From the NCBI RefSeq assembly GCF_009928425.1, contig NZ_JAABNS010000001.1, positions 2,170,001 to 2,234,000 on the forward strand: a stretch of 64,000 nt of DNA, read 5' to 3'. This DNA comes from Pseudarthrobacter sp. ATCC 49987. Lineage in GTDB: Bacteria; Actinomycetota; Actinomycetes; Actinomycetales; Micrococcaceae. Below the pieces are notes generated by a model. That model ran no database searches, had not been told where the DNA came from, and worked only from the letters and a program-made list of their open reading frames with translations. This document shows positions 45,778 through 54,285 of the stretch, piece after piece. A program made the translations under genes and the position numbers. Every line of letters starts with the position of its first letter. The stretch's first letter is position 1.

Positions 45778-46886
45778 TACTGGAGTACCCGCCATCCACG
45801 GTCGTTGAGGGCTTCGATGAGCAGTTCGTGCTTGTTCGGCAGGACGGAGATTTCCACCATGCCCACGTTCTGGCCCGAGGAGTGGTCCAGGCGGAGGTCC
45901 TCGAGGTTGACGCCGATCTCGCCGATCTCCGTCAGGAGCCGGGCGATCTGTCCGGGTGTGTCGTCCACCAGGACTGTCAGCCACGAGTAGGCCTGCGGGG
46001 GTCCGCCGTGCTTGCCCGGGATGCGGGACTGGCCGGCGTTGCCTTCGCTGATCAGCTGGGCAAGGTCCAGCCGGGCACCGGGTGCGGTCGGGTTCTCGAG
46101 CGTGCCGATGACACGGTCGAGGTCCTCGCGGACGCCGTGCAGGATCTCCACGACCTTCTCCGCGTTCGCCCCGAGGATCTGCACCCACAGGGTCGGATCA
46201 CTGGCCGCGATCCGGGTGACGTCCCGCAGCCCGTTGCCCGCGAGGGACAGCGCATGCAGGGGTGTGCCCTGCAGCCGGCTCGCCACGAGCGAGGACACCA
46301 CCTGCGGGACATGCGAGACGAGCGCCACCGCCTCGTCGTGCTCCTCGGCCCCGAATTCGGAGACGACGGCGCCCAGGTCCACGGCCAGCGCGCGCGCAGC
46401 CTGCAGGGCCTGGGGCAGGGTCTCCGCCGAGGGGCACAGGACCCACGGCATGGAGGTGAAAAGTTCGCCGCGGGCCGCGACGGGACCGGACTTTTCGCGG
46501 CCGGCCATCGGGTGGGTTCCCACGTAGCGGCCGAGGTCGGCGCCGCGTTCGCGGAGCTCGGCCTGGATGCCGGCCTTCACGCTGGCGATGTCCACGACGG
46601 TTGCCCCGGGGTAGTCCGCGAGGGCGCGTTCGACGACGCCGGCCGTGACGTCCGGCGGGGCGGCGACCACGACGAGTTCGGGCTGCTCGCCGTCAAGGCG
46701 CGCCAACGGCAGGCCGGCGCCGATGTCGACGGCGACGGCCTGGTTCGTGGGCGAAGGGTCGGAGAGGAAGACTGCCACTCCGCGGCCCCGCAGCCCCAGC
46801 CCTATGCTGGTGCCCAGGAGCCCTGTCCCCACGACCACCACCGGACCGTTGAGGTGGCCGCGGCCGTGGGTGCGAAAGGCGGACAT
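45777..46886 (-). CDS. tyrA: Prephenate dehydrogenase with C-terminal ACT domain
   Basis: NAD-dependent enzyme of tyrosine synthesis. 369 residues: Rossmann domain with GTGLLGTSIGLGL (about 20-32), catalytic region THPMAGREKSG and AALVS-type helix, then an ACT regulatory domain from about residue 300 (WLTVLVDDTPGQIARLLTEIGEIGVN). The ACT domain implies feedback control by an amino acid. It sits between rluB and cmk, an order often seen in Micrococcaceae. Confidence 0.92.
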   Translation of the reverse strand: MSAFRTHGRGHLNGPVVVVGTGLLGTSIGLGLRGRGVAVFLSDPSPTNQAVAVDIGAGLPLARLDGEQPELVVVAAPPDVTAGVVERALADYPGATVVDIASVKAGIQAELRERGADLGRYVGTHPMAGREKSGPVAARGELFTSMPWVLCPSAETLPQALQAARALAVDLGAVVSEFGAEEHDEAVALVSHVPQVVSSLVASRLQGTPLHALSLAGNGLRDVTRIAASDPTLWVQILGANAEKVVEILHGVREDLDRVIGTLENPTAPGARLDLAQLISEGNAGQSRIPGKHGGPPQAYSWLTVLVDDTPGQIARLLTEIGEIGVNLEDLRLDHSSGQNVGMVEISVLPNKHELLIEALNDRGWRVLQ

Positions 46887-46888
46887 AC

Positions 46889-48148
46889 CTACAGCCCTAC
46901 GGATGCCAGCAGGTGGCCGACTTCCTGCTTGCCGAGGTTGCGGATGCTGCCCTGGCGCTGGTCGCCCAGGCCGATCGGGCCGACCTTCACGCGGACCAGG
47001 CGGAGCACCGGGAAACCGACGGCGTCGAAGAGGCGCCGGACGATCCGGTTCTTGCCCGAGTGCAGCACGACCTCGATCAGCACGTGGCCGGGGGTGGAGT
47101 CCACGAGTTTGAAGGAGTCCACCGAAGCGATGCCGTCTTCAAGTTCGACGCCGGCCTTGAGCTGTGCGCCGACGCCCTGCGGGAACGGCCCGCGGACCTG
47201 CACGAGGTAGGTCTTCGGGACTTCGTAGGAGGGGTGCGTCAGGCGGTTGGCGAGTTCGCCGTCGTTCGTCAGCAGCAGCAGCCCCTCGGTGGCGACGTCG
47301 AGACGGCCGACGTGGAACAGGCGTTCGCCGTGGTTGTTGCGGACGAAGTCGCTGACGCAGGGACGGCCGTCCGGGTCTTCCATGGTGGAGACAACGCCCT
47401 TGGGCTTGTTGAACACCATGTAGACCATGTTCTCGTCGAGCTGGATGCGGAGTCCGTCGACGTGGATCACGGCGGTCTTCGGGTCGACGCGGACGCCGAG
47501 CTCGGTGACGACCTGGCCGTCGACCTCAACGCGGCCTTCGGCGATCATTTCCTCGCAGACGCGGCGGGAGGCGACGCCGGCCGACGCCATGACCTTCTGC
47601 AGGCGGATGCCGTCCTGGTCGTGGACTTCGGACTGGGGCACGTCGGCGCGGGGTCCGCGCTTGCGGGCCGGCTTGCGCACGGGTCCGAGGTTCTGGCCGA
47701 AGCGTTCGCTGCCGAAGGCCCGGGGGCCGGCGGACTTCGCGGCGCCGGTGCGCGGTTTGGGCTTGAGGGCACCGGGGGTGCCGGGTGCCTTGCCGAAGCC
47801 GGGCTTGCGGGCGGCGGCCTTGCGGGCTGCCTCCTTGCCGGAGGGAGCCTTGGACTTCCAGTCCCCGGAGGCCGGCCGGCTTGTCGACGGCCTGGCCGAC
47901 GGCGCGCCGTCGGGGCCCTGCAGGTCCGGATCGATGAAGGCTTCTTCGCGGGGCTTGGGGCGCTTGAAGGGGCGGTCTCCGCCGCCCTTGAAGCCGGCTC
48001 CGCCGCTGCGGCTTCCGCCGCCCAGTGCGCCGCGGCCTGAGCCCTGCGCCGGGTTTTGTCCGGCACTGCTGCGTCCGGCAAAGTTTTGTCCGGCACTGTT
48101 GCGTCCCGAACTGTTACGTGGTGAACCCTGGCGTCCCGCCTGTGTCAT
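46889..48148 (-). CDS. rluB: Ribosomal large-subunit pseudouridine synthase B family
   Basis: 419 residues from the ATG at 48148, with gaagga 8 bp before it. The C-terminal 240 residues contain an S4 RNA-binding domain (RLQKVMASAGVASRRVCEEMI) and the RsuA/RluB catalytic domain with the Asp in GRLDVATEGLLLLTND. The N-terminal 170 residues are disordered, Gly/Arg/Ser/Asn/Lys-rich, and include a repeated 10-residue unit (SAGQN.AGR) encoded by two 30-bp DNA repeats near 48045-48115. The 23S rRNA site is probably U2605. Confidence 0.9.
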   Translation of the reverse strand: MTQAGRQGSPRNSSGRNSAGQNFAGRSSAGQNPAQGSGRGALGGGSRSGGAGFKGGGDRPFKRPKPREEAFIDPDLQGPDGAPSARPSTSRPASGDWKSKAPSGKEAARKAAARKPGFGKAPGTPGALKPKPRTGAAKSAGPRAFGSERFGQNLGPVRKPARKRGPRADVPQSEVHDQDGIRLQKVMASAGVASRRVCEEMIAEGRVEVDGQVVTELGVRVDPKTAVIHVDGLRIQLDENMVYMVFNKPKGVVSTMEDPDGRPCVSDFVRNNHGERLFHVGRLDVATEGLLLLTNDGELANRLTHPSYEVPKTYLVQVRGPFPQGVGAQLKAGVELEDGIASVDSFKLVDSTPGHVLIEVVLHSGKNRIVRRLFDAVGFPVLRLVRVKVGPIGLGDQRQGSIRNLGKQEVGHLLASVGL

Positions 48149-48258
48149 GACCCGTCCTTCGTTTATTGGCCAACGGCCGCTGTCTCCCGACAACACCCGC
48201 CGGCTGGGGCAAAAAGCTTCTGCCCCGGTGGATTCCGTGCGCAGGCAGTTGTTCCTGC

Positions 48259-48951
48259 CTACATTCTCGCTGCGTCGTAGAACTCTTCGATGCCTTCCAG
48301 CCCCGGAAGATGGGGTGAAAGTTGCGGCAATTCCGCCACCGAGCCGATTCCCATCCGCTCCAGGAAATACGACGTCGTGCGGTACAGGACGGCCCCGGAT
48401 TCAGGATCGGTTCCCGAGTCTTCGATCAGCCCGCGCTGCGTCAGCGTCCGCACGACAGAGTCAACATTAACTCCTCGAATTGCAGACACCCGCGCCCTGG
48501 AAACAGGCTGGCGGTAAGCGATGACGGCGAGCGTTTCGAGCGCCGCCTGCGTCAGCCTGGCTGTCTGTCCCTCCAGCACGAACGCGCCGACAATATCGGC
48601 GAACTCAGCGCGGGAATAGATCCGCCAACCTCCGGCGATATTCCGCAATTCAAAACCCCGGGGAGTGGCACTGAAACCGGCACTATTGATAGCAGTACTG
48701 GCGTCGTCCACAGCCGGGGCATTAACAGTATAGCCGTTATACTCCCGCTGCAGTTCCGCGAGCAGTTCCTCGACGACGTCGAGGGTCAGGTTCAGTCCGG
48801 AGGCGAGCTCCGTCGCCGTCGCCGGCTGGTCGATCACCATCAGCACGGCTTCGAGGGCTGCCCGGGCGCCGCCGGGAAAATTGCCGCCGCCGGGCAGGCT
48901 GCCGGCGTCCGGGCCGGTCCCCGCCGCCGGTTCAGGCTGGGTGTCATTCAC
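48259..48951 (-). CDS. scpB: Segregation and condensation protein ScpB
   Basis: Partner of ScpA and SMC in the condensin complex. 230 residues with two winged-helix domains, and motifs RAALEAVLMVIDQPATATELA, the LTQAALETLAVIAYRQPVSRARVSAIRGVNVDSVVRTL helix-turn-helix block and the LGTDP/AVLYRTTSYFLERMG end. It overlaps scpA by 4 bp (ATGA). SMC itself is not in the window. Confidence 0.94.
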   Translation of the reverse strand: MNDTQPEPAAGTGPDAGSLPGGGNFPGGARAALEAVLMVIDQPATATELASGLNLTLDVVEELLAELQREYNGYTVNAPAVDDASTAINSAGFSATPRGFELRNIAGGWRIYSRAEFADIVGAFVLEGQTARLTQAALETLAVIAYRQPVSRARVSAIRGVNVDSVVRTLTQRGLIEDSGTDPESGAVLYRTTSYFLERMGIGSVAELPQLSPHLPGLEGIEEFYDAARM

Positions 48952-49802
48952 GGCTTCTCCTCATATTCTTCACTCAGGTTTTCGCTGCTCCAGGCCCCGT
49001 CGTCGGCGGTCCAGCGGACTGTCAGGTCCCCCAGCGGAAGCAACTGTTCGAACGCCACCGCCTTGTCCCGGAACAGCTCCAGCAGCGCCAGGAAGCGTGC
49101 CACCACCACGAGGGTGGATTCGGCGTCGGCGATCAGGGCCCGGAAGGTCAGGGGGGTGCCGAGCTGCAGCCGGCGGCCCAGCAGTTCGGCCTGCTCCTTG
49201 ACGCTGACGGCAGTGCCGTGCAGGTGGACGAGGCCCACCTCGGTGGGCGCCGCTTCCTTGGGCTTGAGCGCGGCCTCGGCCAGGGAAGCGAACTGCTGCG
49301 GGGTGTGCCGCCAGAGGAGTTCCGGCAGGAGCGCCGCGAAGTGCCCCTCCAGCGCCACCTGCCGCGGATAGCGCCGGGCCTCGAGTTCGAGGGTGGAACC
49401 CATCATGCCCGCCACGTGCTTGAACGCTTTGTACTGCAGGAGCCGGGCGAAGAGGAGGTCGCGGGCTTCCAGCAGCGCAATGTCTTCCTCGTCCTCAACT
49501 TCGCCGGCAGGCAACAGCCGGGCGGCTTTGAGGTCCAGCAGGGTGGCGGCGATGACGAGGAATTCGCTGGCCTCATCAAGGGCCCATTCCTCGCCCAGGT
49601 TCTGCAGGCGCTTGATGTACTTGATGAACTCATCGGTGACGGTGGACAGCGCCACTTCGGTAATGTCCAGCTGGTGTTTGGAAATCAGGCCCAGCAGGAG
49701 ATCGAAGGGGCCGGTGAAGTTCGCCAGCCGGACCTCGAAGCCGGGCTTCTTCCCGGCCGGCCCAAGCCGCGGCTGCGCTGTGGAAGGGCCTGTTTCTGCC
49801 AC
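48948..49802 (-). CDS. scpA: Segregation and condensation protein ScpA
   Basis: Kleisin subunit of SMC condensin, 284 residues. It begins with FEVRLANFTGPFDLLLGLISKHQLDITEV, the SMC-binding helix, has the hallmark LVIAATLLDLKAARLLP, and ends in a winged helix. It lies 8 bp after parA and overlaps scpB. Confidence 0.95.
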   Translation of the reverse strand: MAETGPSTAQPRLGPAGKKPGFEVRLANFTGPFDLLLGLISKHQLDITEVALSTVTDEFIKYIKRLQNLGEEWALDEASEFLVIAATLLDLKAARLLPAGEVEDEEDIALLEARDLLFARLLQYKAFKHVAGMMGSTLELEARRYPRQVALEGHFAALLPELLWRHTPQQFASLAEAALKPKEAAPTEVGLVHLHGTAVSVKEQAELLGRRLQLGTPLTFRALIADAESTLVVVARFLALLELFRDKAVAFEQLLPLGDLTVRWTADDGAWSSENLSEEYEEKP

Positions 49803-49810
49803 GGCCCTGA

Positions 49811-50710
49811 CTAGGGTGCGCCGCCGCGCGAAATGAGCTCTTTGGCCAGGCTCCGGTAGGCGTCGGCGCCGATGTGGTTGCCGGCGTAGCTGGTGATGGG
49901 CTCGGCCGCGACCGTGGCGTCGGCGAACTTGATGGAGCGCTTGATGACGGTTTCGAAGACCTTGTCGCCGAAGGCCTCCACGAGGCGGGAGATCACCTCC
50001 CGGCTGTGCAGCGTGCGGGCGTCGTACATGGTGGCGAGGACGCCGTCGACCTGGAGCCGCGGATTCAGCCGGTCCTGGACCTTGTCGATGGTCTCCACCA
50101 GCAGTGCGACGGCGCGCAGGGCGAAGAACTCGCAGATCAGCGGGATGATGACGCCGTGGGCCGCCGTCAGCGCGTTGACCGTGAGCAGGCCCAGCGAGGG
50201 CTGGCAGTCGATCAGGACGACGTCGTAGTCATCCTCGACCTTCTTCAGGGCCCGGTCCAGCACCTGTTCGCGGGCAACCTCGTTGACGAGCTGGACTTCC
50301 GCGGCGGAGAGGTCGATGTTGGCCGGGAGCAGGTCCAGGTTTTCCACGCCGGTCTTGTGGATGGCGTCGCGGATGTCGACCTTGCGGTCCATGAGGACGT
50401 TGTAGACCGTGAGGTCCAGTTCGTGCGGGTTGATGCCGAGGCCGGCGGAGAGGGCACCCTGCGGGTCGAAGTCCACGACAAGGACACGGCGGCCGTATTC
50501 AGCCAGCGCGGCGGCAAGGTTGATGGTGGAGGTGGTTTTACCCACCCCGCCCTTCTGGTTGACCATGGCGATGACCCGCGCGGGGCCGTGGGATGACAGC
50601 GGCGCGGGCTCCGGAAAGTCGCGTTGAGGGCGCCCGGTGGGGCCCATGACAGCGTCTTCCAGATCGAGGTCGATGCCTTCCAGAGTTGCTGAACCCTGTT
50701 CGCTGCTCAC
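49811..50710 (-). CDS. parA: Chromosome-partitioning ATPase ParA (Soj)
   Basis: 299 residues from a GTG at 50710 (MSSEQGSATLEGI). Deviant Walker A VNQKGGVGKTTSTINLAAAL (about 72-90), DFDPQGALSAGLG, and DVVLIDCQPSLGLLTVNAL (Walker B-like). It heads the parA-scpA-scpB operon, as in Rv1708-1710. The Shine-Dalgarno is weak, and the GTG overlaps the stop of a leader frame (GTGA). The same frame stays open to 50974 through the 17-bp repeats; that would add 88 basic residues and is considered less likely. The gene may be coupled to the leader. Confidence 0.9.
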   Translation of the reverse strand: MSSEQGSATLEGIDLDLEDAVMGPTGRPQRDFPEPAPLSSHGPARVIAMVNQKGGVGKTTSTINLAAALAEYGRRVLVVDFDPQGALSAGLGINPHELDLTVYNVLMDRKVDIRDAIHKTGVENLDLLPANIDLSAAEVQLVNEVAREQVLDRALKKVEDDYDVVLIDCQPSLGLLTVNALTAAHGVIIPLICEFFALRAVALLVETIDKVQDRLNPRLQVDGVLATMYDARTLHSREVISRLVEAFGDKVFETVIKRSIKFADATVAAEPITSYAGNHIGADAYRSLAKELISRGGAP

Positions 50711-50904
50711 GTATCTATCCACACTTTCGATGACGGTGATGGTCGTGCTTGATATTGCTGCCTGCTTGAGACTTGCGCCCGCTTGAGACTTGCGCCCGCT
50801 TGAGACTTGCGCCTGCTTGAGACTTGCGCCCGCTTGAGACTTGCGCCTGCTTGAGACTTGCGCCCGCTTGAGATTTCGCCCTGGACGTCCAGCGCCGGTC
50901 TCAT
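50707..50904 (-). CDS. Possible leader ORF encoded by a 17-bp minisatellite
   Basis: 65 codons (MRPALDVQGEI...) ending TGA at 50707, which overlaps the parA GTG as GTGA. A GGGAGG sits only 1 bp before the ATG, closer than normal. The peptide contains a 17-residue repeat unit (RKSQAGASLKRAQVSSR) because the DNA repeat is 17 bp and three units return to frame. No homologue is known to me. If translated, it could couple translation to parA; it may equally be untranslated. Confidence 0.3.
   Translation of the reverse strand: MRPALDVQGEISSGRKSQAGASLKRAQVSSRRKSQAGASLKRAQVSSRQQYQARPSPSSKVWIDT
50747..50882. repeat. 17-bp tandem repeat (about 8 copies)
   Basis: Unit gcttgagacttgcgccc. Six near-perfect copies run from 50764 to 50865 (the last base alternates c/t), with degenerate copies at 50747-50763 and 50866-50882. 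It lies in the 5' leader of parA, ending 37 bp from the parA start. Confidence 0.95.
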
Positions 50905-51012
50905 TCCTCCCAAGGTTACAGCGCCCGACACGGTATTCCGCGGACCTTGACAGCGGCCATTGTTTGAGCCTCAACCCTCTGGTAGAAGTCGAAGGTTGGT
51001 GTCGTGGCGCGA

Positions 51013-51050
51013 AAAACCGCCCGGACGCTGGCCGGCGTCCGGGCGGTTTT
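51013..51050. terminator. Terminator after dctA-type gene
   Basis: Perfect 16-bp stem aaaaccgcccggacgc (51013-51028) with gcgtccgggcggtttt (51035-51050), loop tggccg. It ends the carrier gene at 51079-52434 (minus) and separates it from the parA leader. Confidence 0.92.
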
Positions 51051-51078
51051 GGCCAGTAACTGGCGGGGGTGCGGCGGC

Positions 51079-52434
51079 CTAGGCGTTGGCCAGGACCGGC
51101 TTTTCCGGAGCCGCTTCCTCCTCAGGCGCACCGTGTCCGGCGATCATGGTCAGTTCGTTGAAGGGCTCGCTGCCGGAGAGGACACGCTCGACCTGTCCGC
51201 CGTCGATCTCCTTGACCCAGGTGCCGATCAGCACGGTGGCCACGGCGTTGCCGGTGAAGTTGGTCAGCGCCCGGGCTTCGGACATAAAGCGGTCGATGCC
51301 GACGATCATGCCCACGCCGCCCAGAAGCTGCGGCGCATGCGCCTGGAGTCCCGCGGCCAGCGTGGCCAGGCCGGCACCGGTGACGCCTGCGGCGCCCTTG
51401 GAGGCAATGATCATGAAGATCAGCAGCGAGACCTGGGCGCCCAGGTCCAGCGGAGTGCCCATGGCGTTGGCCACGAACAGCGAAGCCATCGTCAGGTAGA
51501 TGGCCGTACCGTCGAGGTTGAAGGAGTAGCCGGTGGGGACCGTGACGCCAACGACCGGCTTGGACACCCCGAGGTGCTCCATTTTCGCGATCAGCCGGGG
51601 CAGCGCGGCTTCGGAGGATGAAGTGGAGAAGATCAGCAGGTACTCGCGGCCCAGGTACTTCATCAGCCGGAAGATGCTGACGCCGGCGACGATCTTGAGC
51701 AGTCCGCCGAGGATCACGACGATGAACAAGGCGCAGGTGACGTAGAAGGCGACCATCAGGGTCGCCATGCTGAAGATGGCCTGCACGCCGGTGGCACCGA
51801 CGACGGCGGCGATCGCGCCGAAGGCTCCGACCGGGGCCAGCCACATGATCATGACCAGGATGCGGAACACGAGGGCCTGGCCGTAGCCGACGGCCTTGAG
51901 GATCGGAGCGCCCTGTGCGCCCATCCGCTGCAGGGCGAAGCCGACCAGGATCGCGGCGAGAAGGGTCGGCAGGACCGGGATGTCGCCCGGGATGATGCCC
52001 AGCAGGAAGTCGACCGTGCTGTCCGTGGCCGCCTTCTTGTTCGGGTCGTAGGGGGCGAGCTTGAGGCCCTCTCCCGGGTGGATCAGGTTACCCACGACCA
52101 GGCCGATGGCCAGCGCGAACGTGGACATCACCATGAAGTAGCCCAGTGCCAGGCCGCCGACCTTGCCGACCGTGGCCGCCTTGGCGATGGAACCGATGCC
52201 GAGGACGATGGTGCAGAAGATGACCGGGCCGATCATCATCTTGATGAGTTTGATGAACCCGTCGCCCAGCGGCTTCAGGGACTTGCCCGCCTCGGGGAAC
52301 ATCAGCCCGACCAGGGCGCCGAGGACGACGGCCACGATGACCGCGATGTAGAGATAATGGGACTTGTCGAGCCGCTTGCGCTTCTTGACCGGTGTCGCGG
52401 CCAGCGCCGCTGACTCTCCTCGTTGAGAGGTCAT
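51079..52434 (-). CDS. dctA: C4-dicarboxylate/proton (sodium) symporter DctA-type
   Basis: Membrane carrier of the DAACS family, 451 residues. It has about eight helices and two hairpins, with the family signatures FSTSSSEAALPRL and GYSFNLDGTAIYLT, the SSSE serine-rich loop, and the substrate-site NFTGNAVATVLIG helix. It imports succinate, fumarate and malate or glutamate-type substrates; the exact set needs testing. The neighbouring two-component system is of the CitA/DcuS family, which controls such carriers. A CRP-like site lies in the shared upstream region. Confidence 0.93.
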   Translation of the reverse strand: MTSQRGESAALAATPVKKRKRLDKSHYLYIAVIVAVVLGALVGLMFPEAGKSLKPLGDGFIKLIKMMIGPVIFCTIVLGIGSIAKAATVGKVGGLALGYFMVMSTFALAIGLVVGNLIHPGEGLKLAPYDPNKKAATDSTVDFLLGIIPGDIPVLPTLLAAILVGFALQRMGAQGAPILKAVGYGQALVFRILVMIMWLAPVGAFGAIAAVVGATGVQAIFSMATLMVAFYVTCALFIVVILGGLLKIVAGVSIFRLMKYLGREYLLIFSTSSSEAALPRLIAKMEHLGVSKPVVGVTVPTGYSFNLDGTAIYLTMASLFVANAMGTPLDLGAQVSLLIFMIIASKGAAGVTGAGLATLAAGLQAHAPQLLGGVGMIVGIDRFMSEARALTNFTGNAVATVLIGTWVKEIDGGQVERVLSGSEPFNELTMIAGHGAPEEEAAPEKPVLANA

Positions 52435-52526
52435 GATGTTCTCCTTGGATAGGCTGGACGTCGGTGCGGCACAGGCTGTGGGCCTTTCGCGTCCGTTCTG
52501 CGTGTTCCACCATCATTGGGGATTCA

Positions 52527-52540
52527 GTGACGCGCATCAC
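52527..52540. promoter_or_regulatory. CRP/GlxR-like palindrome between dctA and sensor kinase genes
   Basis: GTGA-cgcgca-TCAC, a perfect inner match to GTGA-N6-TCAC. It lies 93 bp upstream of dctA and 33 bp before the sensor kinase start. cAMP-type catabolite control is plausible but unproven. Confidence 0.45.
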
Positions 52541-52572
52541 CGTTGCGTTCATATTGGTCATGGAAGGTATTG

Positions 52573-54285
52573 ATGATCCACCGCTGGAGCATCGCCAGAC
52601 GGCTGTTTGTGGCCCACCTGCTCTTTATGCTGGCGCTGACGGCCATCGTCGGCACCGCCACCTTCGTTGACGCGCGCGACCACGCGTATGACGAAGCCGG
52701 CCGGCGGATGGCCGCCGTCGCGACTGCGGTGGCAGATAATCCCCTCGTGCTGGGTGCGGCGGGCGCCGCAGATCCCACCGCCCTGCTGCAGCCGTATGCC
52801 CTGAAGGTGATGGCGGACGCGGACGCGGATTTCATCACGATCATGGCCCCGGACCGCACCCGTTGGACCCATCCCCGGGAGGAGGAACTCGGGAAGCCGT
52901 ATATCGGCTCCATCGATGCCGCCCTCCAGGGCCGGGTGTTCACCGAGATGACGGCCGGCACTCTCGGCCCCTCGGTGCGCACCATCGCCCCGGTCAAGGA
53001 TGCGGATGGCACGGTCCGGGCGCTGGTGGCGGCCGGCGTGACCGTCCGCACCGTGGACATCGCCGTCTCCGGCAGGCTGCCGGCGCTGGTGGCCATCGGG
53101 CTGGCCCTGCTCGCCGGCGGATCGGTGGCGTCCTGGCTGCTGGGGCGGTATCTCCGCCAGGTCACCCGGGGCTGGGGCCCGGAGCAGCTCGCCCAGCTCT
53201 TCGCCTACTACGAATCGGTGCTCCACTCGGTCCGTGAAGGCGTCATCCTGATCGATCCCAAGGGCAAGGTCGTCATGTACAACGACCAGGCCGCCGTACT
53301 GCTCGGACTCACACCGCTCTCGTCCGACGTCGGAGGTGCATCGGCCGACGGCGGCCGGCAGGAGGCGCCGTCGCTCGCCGAGCTCCCGCTGGACCCCAGC
53401 CTTCGGGAGCTGTTCGAGTCGGGCCGGACCGCGCTGGACGAGATCCACCTGACCGGCCCGCGGATCCTGGTGGTCAACCAGGGACCGGCCGTCGGGCCCG
53501 GCCCGGCCGGCGGCCGCGCAACCCCGGACGTCTACGGGACCGTGGCCACGATCCGCGACCGCACTGAGATCGAATCGCTGGGCAGCGAGCTGGAGACCAT
53601 GCGCACCCTCTCCGATGCCCTGCGCGCCCAGACCCACGAACACGCCAACCGGCTGCATACGATCGTCTCCCTGATGGAACTGGGACGCGGCCCTGAAGCG
53701 CTGGACTTCGCCACCCAGGACCTCGAGCTGAGCCAGCGGCTGACCGATGACGTGGTGAGCTCCATCGACGAGCCCGTGCTCGGTGCCCTCATCATGGGAA
53801 AGGCCGCCGAGGCCCACGAGCGCGGCGTCGAACTGACCCTCAACACCGTGGGAAACGGGACTGGACCGTCCGCCGTGACCGGCCTGGCCGTGCAGGACCT
53901 CGTGGCGATCCTGGGCAACCTGCTGGACAACGCCATCGACGCCGCGGCTGAGGCTCCGGCCCCGAAACTCGTGGAGCTCACGGTGGAAGCATCCGCCGGG
54001 TCCCTGGCGATCACGGTGGAGGACAGCGGGCCCGGGATCGACCCGCAGGCCGTGGAGGACATCTTCCGGCATGGTTTCAGCACCAAGACTCCGGGGCCGT
54101 TCGGGCGGGGACTCGGCCTGGCCCTGGTCCGCCAGGCGGTGCAGCGGCTCGGCGGTACCATGACAATCACGAGCCCGGCCGGGGCGCTGTTCCGCGTTAC
54201 GCTGCCAACGGCTTCGGCTGCATCGATGCCGGCATCAACAGCGGCATCGCCGTCTGCATCACTGACCACAGAGGGACAGCTATGA
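52573..54285 (+). CDS. CitA/DcuS-like sensor histidine kinase
   Basis: 570 residues from the ATG at 52573, with ggaagg 5 bp upstream. Two membrane helices (about 13-30 and 165-185) flank an extracellular sCache/PDC sensor; a cytoplasmic PAS follows (SVREGVILIDPKGKVVMYN). The dimerisation helix has the phospho-His in HEHANRLHTIVSLMELG, and the ATPase domain has NLLDNAIDAA, DSGPGID and GRGLGLALVR. The C-terminal tail is Ala/Ser-rich. It is cotranscribed with the regulator (4-bp overlap) and divergent from dctA. Confidence 0.92.
   Translation: MIHRWSIARRLFVAHLLFMLALTAIVGTATFVDARDHAYDEAGRRMAAVATAVADNPLVLGAAGAADPTALLQPYALKVMADADADFITIMAPDRTRWTHPREEELGKPYIGSIDAALQGRVFTEMTAGTLGPSVRTIAPVKDADGTVRALVAAGVTVRTVDIAVSGRLPALVAIGLALLAGGSVASWLLGRYLRQVTRGWGPEQLAQLFAYYESVLHSVREGVILIDPKGKVVMYNDQAAVLLGLTPLSSDVGGASADGGRQEAPSLAELPLDPSLRELFESGRTALDEIHLTGPRILVVNQGPAVGPGPAGGRATPDVYGTVATIRDRTEIESLGSELETMRTLSDALRAQTHEHANRLHTIVSLMELGRGPEALDFATQDLELSQRLTDDVVSSIDEPVLGALIMGKAAEAHERGVELTLNTVGNGTGPSAVTGLAVQDLVAILGNLLDNAIDAAAEAPAPKLVELTVEASAGSLAITVEDSGPGIDPQAVEDIFRHGFSTKTPGPFGRGLGLALVRQAVQRLGGTMTITSPAGALFRVTLPTASAASMPASTAASPSASLTTEGQL

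Noticed and set aside
45049..46188. Cytidylate kinase fused to a 137-residue N-terminal domain
   Set aside because: The extension is the shadow of tyrA in another frame; the ATG at 45777 with the TAATG overlap is the natural start.
50747..50882. CRISPR or origin iterons at the 17-bp repeats
   Set aside because: No spacers, no replication initiator gene and no A/T-rich unwinding region next to it.
49811..50974. ParA with an 88-residue N-terminal extension (start at 50974)
   Set aside because: The added residues come from the 17-bp repeats and are unlike ParA; the GTG at 50710 gives the usual length. Kept only as an alternative.
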